A model generated the notes under the pieces. The model saw only the letters and a list, made by a program, of their open reading frames with translations. It did no database searches and was not told the DNA's origin. Shown here in pieces: positions 51,031-61,171 of a stretch of DNA of 64,000 bases; position 1 is the stretch's first letter; each line of letters begins with the position of its first letter. The stretch is from assembly GCA_030220185.1 (NCBI GenBank), contig JASPKZ010009674.1, forward strand, positions 62,001 through 126,000, given 5' to 3'. The position numbers were made by a program, and so were the translations under genes. The stretch comes from Diploptera punctata (lineage: Eukaryota; Arthropoda; Insecta; Blattodea; Blaberidae).

Positions 51031-52593
51031 TCACTGCAGATTTTTGTATTTCAAGTCCTGCACTAGGCAGATAGATGGCATTAATGTGGTCTATTTCTAA
51101 TTTATGTACCACTTAACATAGATGATAAGTCTTGTGTTATGAATAGAGAGATGATGATGATGATGATGATGATGAGAAGAAAGAAAGTGAAATCCTTGTG
51201 CTGGCATATAGCTTTTTCCTGTTGAAAAGTACCATTGGTACCGCGGGCTTAACTTCCCCATCTGCTGTTAACAGTACCACATGCATTCTCAACATATGTA
51301 CTGTGAAGGGATTTGGTATTTAATCCAGACAACATCAGTAGCATGATCAAACCATAGAGAAACTTCGAATAGAGGGGAAACTGAGCACAGTGACATCTAA
51401 AAAATTTCGGTCGTTTACGATGAACTACAATGAGCAAACTACAATGGTAGCGCTGTTTCGTAGTAACAGAATATGTAACTAAATAAAACAAATGCAAGGC
51501 ACACGGCGTGTTCACCGGTGTTCACTCGGGATTATGGGAAGTTAGCCATTTTGTAAATTTAAAATTTAACTGCTATCCTTTCGTTCTATGTAGACGGTAC
51601 TGTAAATTATCGAAAGTTAAAATCATTACTTAGATTTTATTTTACTCTAATTTGTAAGTAATTTCAAGCTTCTCTACATTTTTAATGTGAATCTATTTTC
51701 AAAGATAAACCTACTAGAAGTGATAAAATTCTAAGATTTGTTAGGTTAGGAAGAGTGATGTTAGTGTACAGCCATTTCTAATAAACATTTTAAAAATGTG
51801 ACTTTATAATGGATTTCAGATGTACGACATGGCTAAGGTTCTTTAATAAATATTGTATAAAATATGTATGTGAGAATAAGGGGGTAGGTCAATTGTACAT
51901 ATTTATTAAAAGAGCTCATAATGCACGTTTTTAAATTTTAATAAACGAAAATAAATTAACATGTTTTATTTATTTCCATTCTTCCCTTCTGTTAAAATTA
52001 AAGAAAATCTCTAGTTCTGAGAGACTGGGTATACATAATTCCAGAATTTAAGATTAATTAATACGTTATTTATTCCTATAAAAGTTAAATTCCATGATTA
52101 TTAACCAGATGGCGTTATATAATTATAATTCATAATTTTACCACCAGGCGGTGCTGAATTTCATATTAGTACCAGAAAAAAATCGAAAAAATTTAGATGT
52201 AGTTAGTTATACTACACTAGCGCCGCTTTATGGCATGTACGCGAAACTTGCCTACTTTCTTCTCTGGTACTCTGTGATCAAACAGTTAAAAATTGTATAT
52301 TACCACATGTCCTAGCCCCAAAATTGAAATTCCACTTTTTAAATTTTCAACCCGACCAGGAATCAAATGCGAACCACTAGGCAGGAGGCAGGCAATCTAC
52401 CGCTTCAGCTAAACTACAACAATATAAAAAAATAAAAATATATTATGTAATGTTCAAATTAAATAAAAATAAGTAAAACCACACGTTACAAAATGTCCAC
52501 CATAGTATATTTGAAGTTTAAAGCTATTAAATGTTGGATTATATTTCTCAAGTGGAATGTTGCCTGGAGTACATTTGTAACCTTCTGAATATC
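51031..52593. other. Intron with a degenerate tRNA-like piece
   Basis: GATGATGATGATGATGATGA microsatellite at 51152. 52335-52425 in minus sense resembles a decayed tRNA head (GTTTAGCTGAAGCGGTAGA, TTTGATTCCTGG). 51757-51777 resembles 22702. Otherwise nothing recognised; the open frame 51515-51249 has no motif. Confidence 0.45.
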
Positions 52594-52605
52594 TTATATT
52601 ATCAT

Positions 52606-53623
52606 TCAAAGTTAAAATTGGGAAACACATTATGAGGTTCTTAATTAATAAATTAAGAGTCATTTTAACATCTTACCTCATATTTCATGGTTTTCAAACA
52701 CGGTAACTATAGTTTTCAAATGATCTTGTCATTCATTTTCAACCGCCATTATGACTACCGGATATTCGTTGGAATCTCCCTCTATAACGTTGCCATCTGG
52801 TGTTGATTTGACGAACTTTGAGATATCGTTGCCATCTGGTGTTGATTCGATGAACTTCGAGATGAGGTCACGTTCATCCGGAATGTCGAAATTCATAGAT
52901 TTAAATTTGTTCTTCTGTATAAATATTTTCTCCCAAACTGTCAAATCCAAAGGTTTTTCCAAATGTTTTTGACAGTTTGGGAGAAAATATTTATACAGAA
53001 GAACAAATTTAAATCTATGAATTTCGACATTCCAGATGAACGTGACCTCATCTCGAAGTTCATCGAATCAACACCAGATGGCAACGATATCTCAAAGTTT
53101 GTCAAATCAACACCAGATGGCAATGTTATAGAGGGAGATTCCAACGAATATCCGGTAGTCATAATGGCGGTTGAAAATGAATGACAAGATCATTTGAAAA
53201 CTATAGTTACCGTGTTTGAAAAACATGAAATATGAGGTAAGATATTGTTTATTTTTTATTATTTCACTCACCTCATTTTAACATCTTACCTCATTAAGTT
53301 ATGTAGATAGGAAATAACACTATGAGGTTCTTTAATATTGTTATTTTTTATTATTTCACTCACCTCATACTTCATAATCATAGCAGACCCTGGGTTTCTT
53401 CACATAATTTGTGACATTGTCAATGCTGCGTCACGTTCACAAGTTGTGAACGTGACGCAGCATTGACAATGTCCACAATTATGTGAAGAAACCCAGGGTC
53501 TGCTATGAATTATGAAGTATGAGGTGAGTGAAATAATAAAAAATAAACAATATTAAAGAACCTCATAGTGTTATTTCCTATCTACATAACTTATGAGGTA
53601 AGATGTTAAAATGACTCATTAAT
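52606..53623. mobile_element. Penelope-type foldback with nested second foldback
   Basis: Flanked by TTATATTATCAT at 52594-52605 and 53624-53635. Arms code for EKPLDLTVWEKIFIQKNKFKSMNFDIPDERDLISKFI on minus (52962-52729) and on plus (52963-53184), near-identical, with a doubled segment STPDGN...STPDGN. The arms meet at 52960-52970. A 73-residue open frame is present on both strands because of the palindrome. Nested element 53244-53591 sits in the right tail. Confidence 0.92.
53244..53591. mobile_element. Foldback nested in the tail of another foldback
   Basis: TATGAGGTAAGAT at 53231-53243 and 53592-53604 is a 13-bp target duplication within the older tail. Arms from about 53395: CATAGCAGACCCTGGGTTTC / GAAACCCAGGGTCTGCTATG, meeting at GTTCACAAGTTGTGAAC (53440). 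The right arm has AGCA...CACA/TGTG, GAAA, ACCCAGGGT, C, TGCT, a hammerhead-like fold with a decayed first core (TTGACAA). The left end has an extra rearranged tail piece (53244-53294). Confidence 0.88.
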
Positions 53624-53749
53624 TTATATTATCATACTTGGCATAAATGCTTTTATGTAACAGATTTTAAAAATACAATTTGCAGCAAAGAATATTATCA
53701 AAGAAAGTGTGAAACTTTTTTTGGTGTAATATTTTAAATTTAACACTTT

Positions 53750-54410
53750 CCAGTGAAAAGAAAAATTAACACTTCCACCCTGGACATCGTTCTCTGTATG
53801 GGGATGCTATCCATTACACCATTCAACCTACAATACAAATACTTTTTTTAATAGAAGCCGGCTGTTGGCCACTGTCTATCTGCCTTTGGATGATTTGAGA
53901 ATTGTTTATGTGGAAAGAAATGTTAATGTTTGTATCATAGCTTGAATCGTGTGATGAATAGCTTCCTCATACAGAGAACAAGATGTACAGGCTTCAAGTT
54001 CTAGTTCAAGCATTAATTTTTTTCTTTTCAAAATAAAGTCTGAAACATTTAAAATATATGTAATGCATTTTAAAATACTATTGTTGAGGTACATGTGTGC
54101 CCTATTTTGATATGCAGTAATAAATACTATTTTTTTTATTGATTAAGTAAATTATTGTGCACAGCTAAGCAATTACAGTTAATGGTAAAGACAAAATCCA
54201 TCATAATGTCATCTTGACGTAGAAACATCCCAATTGTATTTTGAACGATGGTTCACTGCTGTGGAGTAAAGAAGGGATAAGAGAAAAAGTTAAAGAGAGA
54301 GTTTTATGCTTCGATGGGAAGGAATTCATGGGTAGCTCAGTGGTAGAGCCGAAGGTCCTGTGTTCAAATTCCAATTCAGCAGAAATTTTTCTCTTTACAT
54401 TAATACCAAT
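53750..54410. repeat. tRNA-like repeats (subfamily 6 inverted pair, then truncated subfamily 3)
   Basis: 53755-53825 minus (AAAAGAAAAATTAACACTTCC..., inverse of GTGTAATGGATAGCATCC) and 53930-54040 plus (ATTAATTTTTTTCTTTTCAAAATAA) form a loose inverted pair. 54325-54400 is a shortened head GTAGCTCAGTGGTAGAGCC...GTTCAAATTCC followed by AATTTTTCTCTTTAC. Confidence 0.65.
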
Positions 54411-54470
54411 TTTTTATCATTGAATAGAAATTTGTTAGCTTTTTATTAAATAATTAACGATGATTTGTAG

Positions 54471-54804
54471 GATGAAAATGACAATGATGAAGGTGAAGAT
54501 GAGCTCAACCAGTCGCAACATTCAGTGGCTATGGAGATAGATTCTATGGATGACCAGGATGCTGTGAATCATAGTACCAGTGGAATTAATGCTTCTACTA
54601 GTGGACAGAATCAAGGACGTAAAAATCCATTTCTGCAGCGTTCTGATTCCACATTATGTTTGGGATGTCCTCCTCCAGATCCATTTGATACACCAATGTC
54701 AGAAGCTCTGCCTCTTGCAGATCAACCACACTTATTGCAACCAAATGCCAGGAGAGAAGAATTATTTGGAATGCCAAAACAGCCTATTACAGTTCCACCT
54801 TCAG
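54471..54804 (+). CDS. hyd: UBR5/Hyd, coding exon 8 (last seen)
   Basis: Acceptor TTTGTAG, donor GTATATA. Frame 0: [30 protein letters not shown]...[53 protein letters not shown]...PPS. The F-x-R-S-D-S-T/M-x-x-LGC and [12 protein letters not shown] blocks are diagnostic of UBR5/Hyd. Length 334 = 333 + 1, donor phase 1. The following exons (MLLE and HECT) must be downstream; none is recognisable in the remaining 9.2 kb. A foldback lies 11 bases after the exon end. Confidence 0.96.
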
Positions 54805-54815
54805 GTATATATACA

Positions 54816-55055
54816 ATAAATTTAGTAGGAAGTATCACTATGAGGTACTAATAATTAAATATTAAAAAATGCTTCACCTAGCTCATATATTTATCTTCTT
54901 TATAGGCCAGTTTCAGAATTTTTCCATCTTCAGATGGAAGAAGAAGCAGTACATAACCACAAGAGAACAGTTTGTGGAAATACTGAAGATGAAATAATTC
55001 TGAAACCGGTCTAAAAAGAAAACAAAATATGAAGTGAGGTGGTACATTTTAATAT
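54816..55055. mobile_element. Penelope-type foldback inserted at the exon 8 splice donor, 10-bp duplication
   Basis: TATATATACA at 54806-54815 and 55056-55065. The left copy starts with the T of the GT donor, so the target was the donor itself, and the intact donor is kept on the exon side. Long-tail end at left (TTTAGTAGGAAGTATCACTATGAGG). Both arms have hammerhead cores (CTGAAGA...GAAA). Confidence 0.9.
54980..55014 (+). ncRNA. Hammerhead ribozyme motif
   Basis: Core CTGAAGA (54983-54989); stem II GAA/TTC with loop ATAA (54991-55000); GAAA (55002-55005); stem III ACCGGT palindrome (55005-55010); cleavage triplet GTC, predicted after 55011. Stem I is very short. The inverse arm has a similar motif around 54905-54940. 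Confidence 0.6.
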
Positions 55056-55369
55056 TATATATACATAGTAACTTTTTTTAATCAACATTTGCATTTTGTG
55101 ATATGATATTCTATTTAATTCATTTCTGACTTCTATACCTGGTTGGGTTAATTTTGTCTTATTGTATAAATAAAGGGAAGATATTTATTTCCCTTTCTTA
55201 CATTTTAAAGGAATTGTTAGAATTTCCCACATTTCTTAATCTTTTTTTTTTATTCTGCATCCACAAATTAATGAATGATCTTTGAAATTCTACTTTTTAT
55301 TTCCTCTGTGCCTAGCTAAGTAAAACAAAATATAATGCTATATGTGGGAACTGAAACTAGTTAGATACT

Positions 55370-55740
55370 TCATATTGGCTCTAGACCAATGCTCTACCGA
55401 CCGAGCCACCTGGACGAGTTCCAATCTAAACGCAAATCTTTCTCTTATATACATTGTTAATTTCCGCGCACCAAATGCTATGAAACCTTTGCTTCTATCT
55501 TTGCAAAAGGCGGCTTCTTTATTAAGAAGGCATTTATTTGGGAAGTTTATATTACATTATAAAGCCAGTACGGCTTCTTTGGATGTTTTTATTGTTCATT
55601 TCATACATCTCAATGATGGATAAATCATACTTGAAAAGAAAAATTATACACTCACTAGAACTCAAACCCTGGACCTTTGGCTTTCTAGGCCAATGCTCTA
55701 CCAAACGAGTTATATACCTAATGAGTTGATATTTTTCACT
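55370..55740 (-). repeat. tRNA-headed repeats (subfamily 5), minus, two degenerate units
   Basis: CTCTACCGACCGAGCCACCTGG (55390) is the D-arm side of one head whose T-arm side is lost; TTCCGCGCACCAAATGCTATG, GCAAAAGGCGGCTTC form the body; second head 55655-55720 (GAACTCAAACCCTGGACC...). Spacing is about 300. Confidence 0.75.
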
Positions 55741-56279
55741 ATACTTGAAAAATTAACACCAACTCTTCAGAAATCATAATTATTTTTCTATTTAATTTTT
55801 CTTAATATTCGTAAGGCAAAATTTTATTAATCTGAATTAATTAGACAGTAATCATGGTGCTGTATATGTTAACCACTAAATCAGATCATTAGATGCAGGA
55901 GTTCACCTGAAATAAACATTTAAAAATTGCTTTAGTGGTTACAGTTTTCTATGTTTGCAACATAACTCGGCATATGCTATTAAAATAAACCGAGGGTATT
56001 TGAATTTGTTATTTTATTACCAAATCTAAAATTATGATTTAGTTGATTTTCAGCCATTTTCAAATCCAAGTCTTTAATTATTGTCAAGCACCAACTTGCT
56101 AGACCTAATGTGGCTTCACTGGAGCTCCTTTAGCTCACTCTTTTCAGGTTTGTTGTTAGGCATTCACATCAATCTTGGAGGTACCAGGAACATTATCCCT
56201 AATGTACATCACCCTAACACCCTATTTTAAGGTAACCATCTCCCACAGTGTGGATGGATGTGGGAAAAAAATTAAATTT
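55741..56279. other. Intron, no assigned feature
   Basis: No exon of Hyd, no terminal repeat and no tRNA head recognised. Confidence 0.35.
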
Positions 56280-56595
56280 GTATGTGGAATAATACATAAA
56301 ACAGGAAGATACAAAATGATGAAATTAGTGAGACATTAAAGGTAGAAAAATGACAACAGACATATAGTTACTAGATTAAAATAGCATGTGGAAAAGGGAA
56401 GACTGCCACAGAGAATGTTAAATCTGAAGGTATAAGGAAGACCATGGGAAAGATGGATTAAACATGTAAAGAAACACAAAAAAAAAGACAAAATTGGGAA
56501 GAATTGAAGAAAAGAATGGAAAGATAGAGTTGAATGGAGTCATATTTGGAATCGACTTTCCAAAAGGAGGACATAAAATGATAATGTTGATGATT
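56280..56595 (+). mobile_element. LINE 3' fragment, second copy of 43713-44038
   Basis: GAATAATACATAAAACAGG...AGAATGTTAAATCTGAAGG...GGAAGACCATGGGAAAGATGG, ...TTTGGAATCGACTTTCCAAAAGG then AGGACATAAAATGATAATG at the end. Frame fully decayed. Confidence 0.7.
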
Positions 56596-56676
56596 CATTG
56601 TAGCTCCTAAAAAGTAATGCAATAGAGCACCTGAAAAATGTACTCTCTGGATCTGCCAACAGTTATTAGGATACGT

Positions 56677-57246
56677 ACAGAGTTATTCAGAAATATGGCT
56701 ATACGTTTGATTGCTTTTTGTGAAGAAAATATTATTATTAAAGCAAATATGATGTTATCATTGGAAAGGGGATCCTTCAATTACAATAATAAAACAAAAC
56801 AAATCACTGCTCACGTGCAGCTTGGCAGGTTGATTTTTGTGGGCTAGCATCGAACGCTTCCACAATTCTCTTCGTTGTTTCTGCATCCATGTTAATGCGA
56901 GGCCTTCCAGGAGGTTTGATTTTCTGCATCTTCCCATTTGCAGCAGTCGTTTTCTCCACTTCCCCACAGTCGACGGCTGCAATGCTATGTTAAACTCACG
57001 TCTTGCCCGTCTTGCAGCCTCACGATCATTAGCATACATTATTGGCCATGCAGCAATTGTAATTCGCTGTTGCATATTCAATGCCATTTTGACAAATGAC
57101 GTAAGTTCTACACTGTTTGTTTTATTCCATTGTTGTAATTTGAATAATTGCCTTTCCGACGGTAATTTCATATTTCCTGTAATGATAATATTTTCATCAC
57201 ACAATGCGATCAAACGTATAGCCATATTTATGATTCACCCCGTAGA
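56677..57246 (-). mobile_element. DNA element with long inverted ends and an HTH-like open frame
   Basis: Left AAATATGGCTATACGTTTGA (56692) and right TCAAACGTATAGCCATATTT (57208) are inverse copies within longer arms (about 56677-56770 and 57145-57246). Between them the minus strand encodes (57225-56758) MQQRITIAAWPIMYANDREAARRARREFN...LQPSTVGKWRKRLLQ, which looks like a helix-turn-helix transposase N-terminus. Arm and ORF overlap: the arm codes for MAIRLIALCDENIII. Superfamily not recognised. It reads open for 155 codons and so may be fairly young. Confidence 0.65.
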
Positions 57247-57399
57247 TGTTGGTCTTATAGTCTTTATCAAATATTAAATCAGTAGAAACCCAATTTAATG
57301 TCGTTACAATATAATTGATTACGATGCGGAGGAAGGTGTGTCCCCCGATAAAAAAATACAATACTGTATTAATTTTGTAATTTCAATTTTTAAAATCGT

Positions 57400-57460
57400 A
57401 ACAGGCATTGGCCTAATACTTGGAAGGAAGAAGAAGAAGAAGAAGAAAAATAAAAATAAA
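57400..57460 (+). mobile_element. LINE 3' end with GAA tail
   Basis: CGTAACAGGCATTGGCCTAA then TACTTGGAAGGAAGAAGAAG and AGAAGAAGAAA. Same family as 19450 and 39372, plus orientation, almost only the end. Confidence 0.7.
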
Positions 57461-57599
57461 TACATAACTCTAATATACAACAGCCTGCATAAAGCATTTC
57501 TGCAGTAGAATTATCACCAGAAGTCAGGTATAACACACACCTCAGTAGATAAAGACTTTCATTTTGAGGTTGTAAATTTGCACTCCGAAGATTTCATAA

Positions 57600-58215
57600 A
57601 ACAAGAAGAAAACAAGTGATAAATAAGGTACTCTTCAGACAGATATAGAAATTGGTAAACAATTCAAGAATTTACATACCACCCTTTGATATTTAATAAG
57701 TTTCAAAAAATTATTATAGTTTGAATAAATTAATCCAAATCAACAAAAATGAAAAGATTGAAGACGGCAACAAATCAGGGATTTATCAAATTGATTGTAA
57801 AGATTGTGAAAAGATATACACAGGGAAAAAAGAAAGGAATTTAAAGACAAGATTGAAAGAACGCTTTAGAAATGTTAAAAATGGAGAAATAGAAAAATCT
57901 CCAATAGCTGCACATGCATTGTCAGAGAAAAACAGAATTGAAACTAAGGCAGAATTACTTGAAGAGGTAGTAAAATCTAAGGAAATTTACATATGCAAGA
58001 ATAAAAAGAAAACCATGAATTTCATAATTCCCAGTGAAAAGGAGAGGTGCTTGATTTGGAAGTTCAATAGAGAGCGCAGGAATCAATTTACAGGAGGGAC
58101 AACTGCAAGACGGCATTTGTGAAGCATCGAAAATGTCACAAAGTTAAATGACGAAAACCGGGTCTGCATAAAAATCAAGGAATATGAGGTGAGTAAAAAA
58201 CAATTCAAATATAAT
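57600..58215 (+). mobile_element. Penelope-like element 3' part with open GIY-YIG frame
   Basis: 57721-58122 is open for 133 codons: NKNEKIEDGNKSGIYQIDCKDCEKIYTGKKERNLKTRLKERFRNVKNGEIEKSPIAAHAL...KEIYICKNKKKTMNFIIPSEKERCL. The GIY motif, Cys pair and basic RNLKTRLKER block are intact, while YIG is YTG. Closest to the fragment at 1-530. Preceding sequence (57640-57715) is the linker (YHPLIFNKFQK). A tail GAATATGAGGTGAGT is at about 58179-58193. The hammerhead region is decayed (GAAAACCGGGTC^TGC-like end only). Confidence 0.88.
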
Positions 58216-59045
58216 TACGGTCTTACTAATAAAAATCTCTTATATTGGCTTTCAGCAGTTGTTTAGTTATTAAATATATAAGCCTTATGTAGATCATGTA
58301 TAATTTCCTTACTAATAAACGTTGTGCAGGAGCTATATAACAATACAACCGTTACACACGATACGTCACATATTCGTCATCATTATGACGTCAGAACATA
58401 TTACGCGCAGTTTGTAACAGAAAGAAAACGACATCGACTAGTGATTAATTGTGTAAGAAATGAGTATGGATAATTGGGGAGGTACGGAAAAAAATAAGTG
58501 TGTTTTAGTTTAATATACATTTTCCTTCAAGCTACGTCAAATATATCGTAGAATTAGTTTCACAGATAATGTGCTGCCATCTAACGTCAAGAATTTCGAA
58601 CAATTCTTGGAAGCTAATAAGTTTTTCCCATTACTTATGAATTATATGCAGTATTTTAAGATGCGTTAGATAACATTCAAAATAGTAGGAAATGTTACCG
58701 ACAACAGAATAACACTTTAAGCGAAAAAAAAAAATTGCGGTCCGATCGGGAATCAAACCTACGACCTCACGGACCGTAGTCAGAAGCTCTAACCACAAGA
58801 CTATCAAGCTAACATACAACGTGCTGCAATAATAATACCTCTATAATATACATATTTATATCAGTATGTGTATTACGTATTAATGATGCAAGAACGTTTT
58901 GTTAAAATAATATTATCAAGCATTTAAACTACATTCAGGTTAATCTTGTCTACAGCAACTATTGTAGAACATATTCTTTGTGAATCAATGTTCAACTTTA
59001 AAATATTATTAGGCCTAATCGAGAATGAGTGTAACAAAAGGCATT
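58216..59045. other. Intron; one tRNA-like segment
   Basis: 58735-58812 in minus sense is tRNA-like: TTGATAGTCTTGTGGTTAGAGC and GTAGGTTTGATTCCCGATC, followed by poly-T (AAAAAAAAAA on +). It may be an old SINE of another family. TGACGTCA at 58386 is an isolated palindrome. Nothing else recognised. Confidence 0.45.
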
Positions 59046-59054
59046 TTATGATGT

Positions 59055-59198
59055 TCAAAGTTAAAAATGGGAAACACATTATGAGGTTCTTAATAATAAA
59101 TTAATGAGTCATTTTTACATCTTACCTCATATTTCATGTTTTATTAAACACGGTAACTATAGTTTTCAAATGATCTTGTCATTCATTTTCAACCGCCA
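59055..59198 (-). mobile_element. Single 5'-truncated Penelope-like tail with 9-bp target duplication
   Basis: TTATGATGT at 59046-59054 and 59199-59207. Content: distal tail GGGAAACACATTATGAGGTTC, short-tail part, TTACCTCATATTTCATG, AACTATAGTT palindrome and TCATTTTCAACCGCCATT. Shows that not every insertion is a foldback. Confidence 0.85.
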
Positions 59199-59639
59199 TT
59201 ATGATGTCTTTATTTTCCTATCCAGAGCTTTATAAATATTATTTATGTCCTGTGCATCCATCAAACAGTCGTTAAAGTTTTGCATTTTGTGTTAAATTTA
59301 AGGAATATTCATCAATATCATAAGAAAACAATCAGTTGATATGAAAGTCCGACATGTTTTCTAGTTATACAACCTTAAACAAGGCTGGAGGCATGTATAA
59401 CGATTCCCATGTAAAGTTGTACATCTCTTACACACTGAGCAGCTAATAGTGTTTATTAGTAAGAATTTTAAAATAAACCTCATAGTGTTATTTCCTACAT
59501 ATATTTAATTAAAAAAACATGTCAATTCAATTGTCTAAAAAGCTGTTTCTACATTTAACAAATCTTGTCTGCAAGGCTGCTATTATTTTTCAGAAATGTG
59601 TTTTTATCGCATACCTTGAAAGCTTAGCTGAGTGTAGTA

Positions 59640-60180
59640 ATATCACAGAAACAGAAAGCATATTCAGTGAGTGATAAGCTTAAAATTATAGATTATGTAA
59701 AAAATGGCAAAACGAAGCAAGTTTATCAAGAGAGTGTGTCATCCCAGAAGGAACAATTAGAGGATGGATTAAAGACAAACAGAAACTTTGAGATTTTATG
59801 GACAGTATTAATAGTGGAGAGGGGTTAGAAAGAAAAATAATTAATTAGGTAAAAGATAGTGAACTAGATGACTCTACAGGTGATTTTAATAAAACACAAT
59901 GATTGCATACCATTCTCTGACTGTGAAATTTGATCACAGTTTACATGACAATAAAGATTTAATTGAAATTGATATATGGTTTTCATGTGACAGTGATTCT
60001 GTTACACAATTTCTCAAAGAGTTAAAACAAAAACTATGATATGTAATGATATCAATGATCACCAGATATACAACTGTGATGAAACTCCACTCTAATTTTG
60101 TCAGCTTCCTTCAAAAACTCAGCATATGAGGAACTCTAATAATAAATTTGCAATAAAAATTTATTGCTGTAAATAAATCA
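59640..60180 (+). pseudogene. Tigger/pogo-like transposase relic, N-terminal part
   Basis: 59705-59790: LSRECVIPEGTIRGWIKDKQ, a CENP-B/psq type helix-turn-helix. 60060-60120: DHQIYNCDETPL-stop-FCQLPSKT, the first catalytic Asp region. The rest of the transposase lies at 61857-62330; between them a block of Penelope-derived sequence is inserted. Stops and frameshifts throughout. Confidence 0.75.
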
Positions 60181-60248
60181 GGTATATTATTAAAATTCAT
60201 CGGAGAACATATTGTTTAAATAACTCATCTCATAGGATTCATGCTTCC

Positions 60249-60291
60249 ATGATATCGCGATTTCAAACATAATCATGTCATCGTCAGCCAT
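60249..60291 (-). ncRNA. Hammerhead ribozyme motif inside the open frame
   Basis: Minus sense: stem I ATGG with TCAT; core CTGACGA; stem II GACAT/ATGTT; GAAA; stem III ATCGCGAT palindrome; cleavage triplet ATA. All core bases are present. The bases code for MADDDMIMFEIAIS in the open GIY-YIG frame. Confidence 0.8.
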
Positions 60292-60707
60292 AACTCCGAC
60301 TGATGAAATTCTTCGGCCGTCAACTATTCTATTGTCGCCATCTTCAGTGCTGCCATCTATGGTTGAATTTATGAACTTCGAAATCAATGTAATTTCGTTA
60401 GGGATATCAAAATTCATTGATCTATTTTTGTTTTTCTGAATGTATATTTTTTCCCAAACTGTCAATTCCAAAGGTTTCTCTGCTTGTTTTAAAAGTTTAG
60501 CTTCTCTTCCAATTTTATGATGTTCTAATAAACTATGTGCAGCAATTGCAGATTTTTCAATTTCACAATTTTTAATATTTCTGAAATGTTCTTTTGTCCG
60601 AATTTCCAAATTCCTTTTTGTTTTTCCTATATAAACTTTATTGCAATCTTCACAATTTATTTGATAAATTCCAGATTTCTTACTGTCTGGAACATTGACT
60701 TTTTTAT

Positions 60708-60851
60708 ATTTAATTAATGTTGGGAAGTAAACATTATGAGGTATAATCATTAAAAATCATCGGAGAACATATTGTTTAAATAACTCACCTCATGGAAGCA
60801 TGAATCCTATGAGGTGAGTTATTTAAACAATATGTTCTCCGATGATTTTTA
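60708..60851. mobile_element. Penelope-type foldback, 144 bp, inside a Penelope ORF, 14-bp duplication
   Basis: ATTGACTTTTTTAT at 60694-60707 and 60852-60865. Left long-tail end (AATGTTGGGAAGTAAACATT, ATGAGG), arms AATAACTCACCTCATGG...CCTATGAGGTGAGTTATT meeting at about 60800. Contains only tail sequence, no ribozyme. Confidence 0.93.
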
Positions 60852-61171
60852 ATTGACTTTTTTATTGGTACTTAGAAGATTACCCAGACTAAATTTATTT
60901 ATTGGTGCCAAAGAAATGTTGTATTTGTCAAATTTTTTTGAAATTTCCTATGCATTTCAGGATGGTAAGTAATTTTCTTGTATTTTTTCTTTTCTTTGCA
61001 ATTTTGTAGAGTAGTATATTCATTAAGTCTTTTTTTGTGTTTGAATTTCTTCAACTTAATTAAATATAAATCAGGTATAAATAAACTTAAACTGCTTTGC
61101 ATAGGGAAAAGCAGAAGACCTAGATGTTTCAAACATGTTAATATCTTCAAAATGTATGGGAAATAACAATA

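Larger units (their letters stand above)
60185..61171 (-). mobile_element. Penelope-like element with open GIY-YIG frame, minus
   Basis: 60750-60190 minus is open: KKSGIYQINCEDCNKVYIGKTKRNLEIRTKEHFRNIKNCEIEKSAIAAHSLLEHHKI...LELTVWEKIYIQKNKNRSMNFDIPNE...MADDDMIMFEIAISW. GIY, YIG and the Cys pair are intact. This is the best preserved GIY-YIG domain in the window. Upstream linker at 61150-60899 (KKYKKITYHPEMHRKFQKNL). A 144-bp foldback interrupts it at 60708-60851. The frame runs through the hammerhead (60249-60291) into the tail. Confidence 0.9.

Noticed and set aside
52729..53184. Two 73-residue proteins of identical sequence on opposite strands as separate genes
   Set aside because: They are the sense and antisense readings of the two arms of one palindrome; the real coding content is the Penelope C-terminal segment.
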